The notes beneath the pieces were generated by a model. It saw nothing but the letters and a program-made list of their open reading frames with translations, searched no databases and was not told the origin of the DNA. A program made the translations under genes and the position numbers. DNA of 64,000 bases, taken from Paucisalibacillus algeriensis. GTDB lineage: Bacteria > Bacillota > Bacilli > Bacillales > Amphibacillaceae. Location of the stretch: NCBI RefSeq assembly GCF_000577245.1, contig NZ_CBYO010000005.1, positions 248,001 to 312,000 on the forward strand, read 5' to 3'. Position 1 is the stretch's first letter. The number at the start of each line of letters is the position of its first letter. Below are positions 63,265 to 64,000 of this stretch, one piece after another.

Positions 63265-64000
63265 GTGGGAAATATTAAAAATGCTTGGGTAATTTCATTT
63301 ATTCGAATACCATTGTTAATGATTTGTTTAGTTATTAGCTATTTAGTACTATCATCCCTTGGATTGAAATTTTCATTTCCTTTTTTACCTGATTTATCAA
63401 CTATTTATTTTACACTTGTTAATATTATTTGTTTATTTCTTTTGTACCAGATTTTAAAAAAAGAGGGGCGTTCGATAAAGGAATTGCTAGGATATCAAAG
63501 AAGTTCCTTGTTTCGTGATATTCTGTTTGGTTTCTTATGGCTCTTTATATTATATATTCCTTTTGTACTAGCAGTCATGGGCACCATGTTCCTCCTGTTT
63601 GGAATGGATTTTATGAATCAATTTGAAGTGGTCTTTGCAGGTAATGTTGATCAATATTATTCAAGGCCTGCTTGGCTGGCATGGTGTGCAGCGATTATTT
63701 CTTTAATTTTCCCGTTTCTCAATGCTCCAACTGAAGAATTAATATACCGGGGATATGCACAGCCTCTATTTTTGAAACACTATGGGAAAGTATGGTTAAG
63801 CATTTTAATCCCATCAATTGGTTTTGCTATTCAACATGTTATGTTGGCTGCAAGTGTAGAAGGAGCTATTGTTTACGCCGCCAGCTTCTTTGTGTGGGGG
63901 ATTGGAAGTGGGATAATTTACTACAAGCAGAAGAGGTTGTTTCCACTTATTGTATGTCACTTCATTGTAAATATAGCTTTTAGTGTACTCCCAATAATTA
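63265..64000 (+). CDS. CPBP-family intramembrane protease (3' end outside window)
   Basis: An open frame of at least 245 codons running off the window. It is a membrane protein with about six hydrophobic segments. The CPBP (Abi/CAAX protease) motifs are present: EELIYRGYAQPLF (EExxxRG), then IQHVMLAAS (His of motif 2) and FPLIVCHFIVNIAF (HxxxN). Roles in the family include prenyl-protein processing and bacteriocin self-immunity; none is indicated here. No ATG fits. The GTG at 63265 has AGAGG directly before it; an ATT at 63274 has better spacing. The start is therefore uncertain. Confidence 0.8.
   Translation, partial: MGNIKNAWVISFIRIPLLMICLVISYLVLSSLGLKFSFPFLPDLSTIYFTLVNIICLFLLYQILKKEGRSIKELLGYQRSSLFRDILFGFLWLFILYIPFVLAVMGTMFLLFGMDFMNQFEVVFAGNVDQYYSRPAWLAWCAAIISLIFPFLNAPTEELIYRGYAQPLFLKHYGKVWLSILIPSIGFAIQHVMLAASVEGAIVYAASFFVWGIGSGIIYYKQKRLFPLIVCHFIVNIAFSVLPII

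Noticed and set aside
63792-63983. Plus-strand frame of 63 codons near the window end
   Set aside because: It is another frame of the CPBP protease, whose motifs are clear in the main frame.

Overview
The window is a chromosomal segment of a low-GC, endospore-forming, menaquinone-using member of the Bacillaceae. The spore genes (yunB, lytH, a YhcN/YlaJ-type lipoprotein, yutH, kapB), the sulfur and iron-sulfur genes, and gene order that follows the Bacillus subtilis yus, yun/yut, yum/yui, kap/yug and men blocks all point there. Sodium-coupled transporters (NhaC-type and SNF-type) and the base composition suggest an Oceanobacillus/Virgibacillus/Ornithinibacillus-like organism. That assignment is inference. 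No rRNA, tRNA, CRISPR array or intact transposon was seen.

Layout. 1-3453: end of the fatty-acid beta-oxidation operon (fadN partial, fadA, fadE). 3454-6312: a decayed SRPBCC gene, a VanZ-like gene, yusI, gcvH, yusF and yusE. 6331-9224: an S-box (SAM) riboswitch and the methionine ABC importer metNPQ. 9426-9596: an isolated small gene. 9715-15113: the sufCDSUB iron-sulfur assembly operon. 15264-16122: decayed gene fragments, including a truncated aldo/keto reductase. 16211-20936: yunE, yunD, yunC, an HD-GYP protein and yunB. 20919-24785: a lysine-riboswitch-controlled NhaC-type transporter (lysW) and an SNF symporter with a 33-residue MetS-like small subunit. 24787-38627: conserved lytH/yut/yuz/dapF/yutM/yumC/yumB/yui/deoD/ptsH/kapB genes. 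38768-49277: a small membrane protein, a Cu/Zn-SOD-like lipoprotein, patB, two large membrane-anchored sigma-like proteins, pgi, yugI, a K+ channel and a thioredoxin-like protein. 49409-51933: an M42 peptidase and a remnant of a phage lysis cassette (holin-like fragments plus an M23/LysM endolysin). 52428-53444: FMN riboswitch and ribU. 53479-61666: menaquinone genes menI, menA, menF, menD, menH, menB and menE. 61727-64000: two unknown genes, ytkD and a partial CPBP protease.

The most unusual content is the tandem pair at 41150-45594. Each protein has ECF-type sigma regions 2 and 4 at its N terminus, one transmembrane helix, and about 470 residues predicted outside the membrane. Each gene is preceded by a near-identical ECF-type promoter (TGAAAC, 16-17 bp, CGTA or CGTT), which suggests self-activation. 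The first copy keeps the better region-4 helix-turn-helix and the second keeps the better basic region-2 tail, so they may act as a pair.

The intergenic DNA carries several repeat families: a GC-rich core flanked by inverted arms (1533, 59927), a hairpin family with AAAAACTAACACATTCG arms (25774, 52718, 58945), hairpins bounded by GGTCAGACCC-like ends (22846, 26893, 39670), five 21-bp tandem units (36836), and three GTTGAC units at 11-bp spacing with a palindrome (52331).
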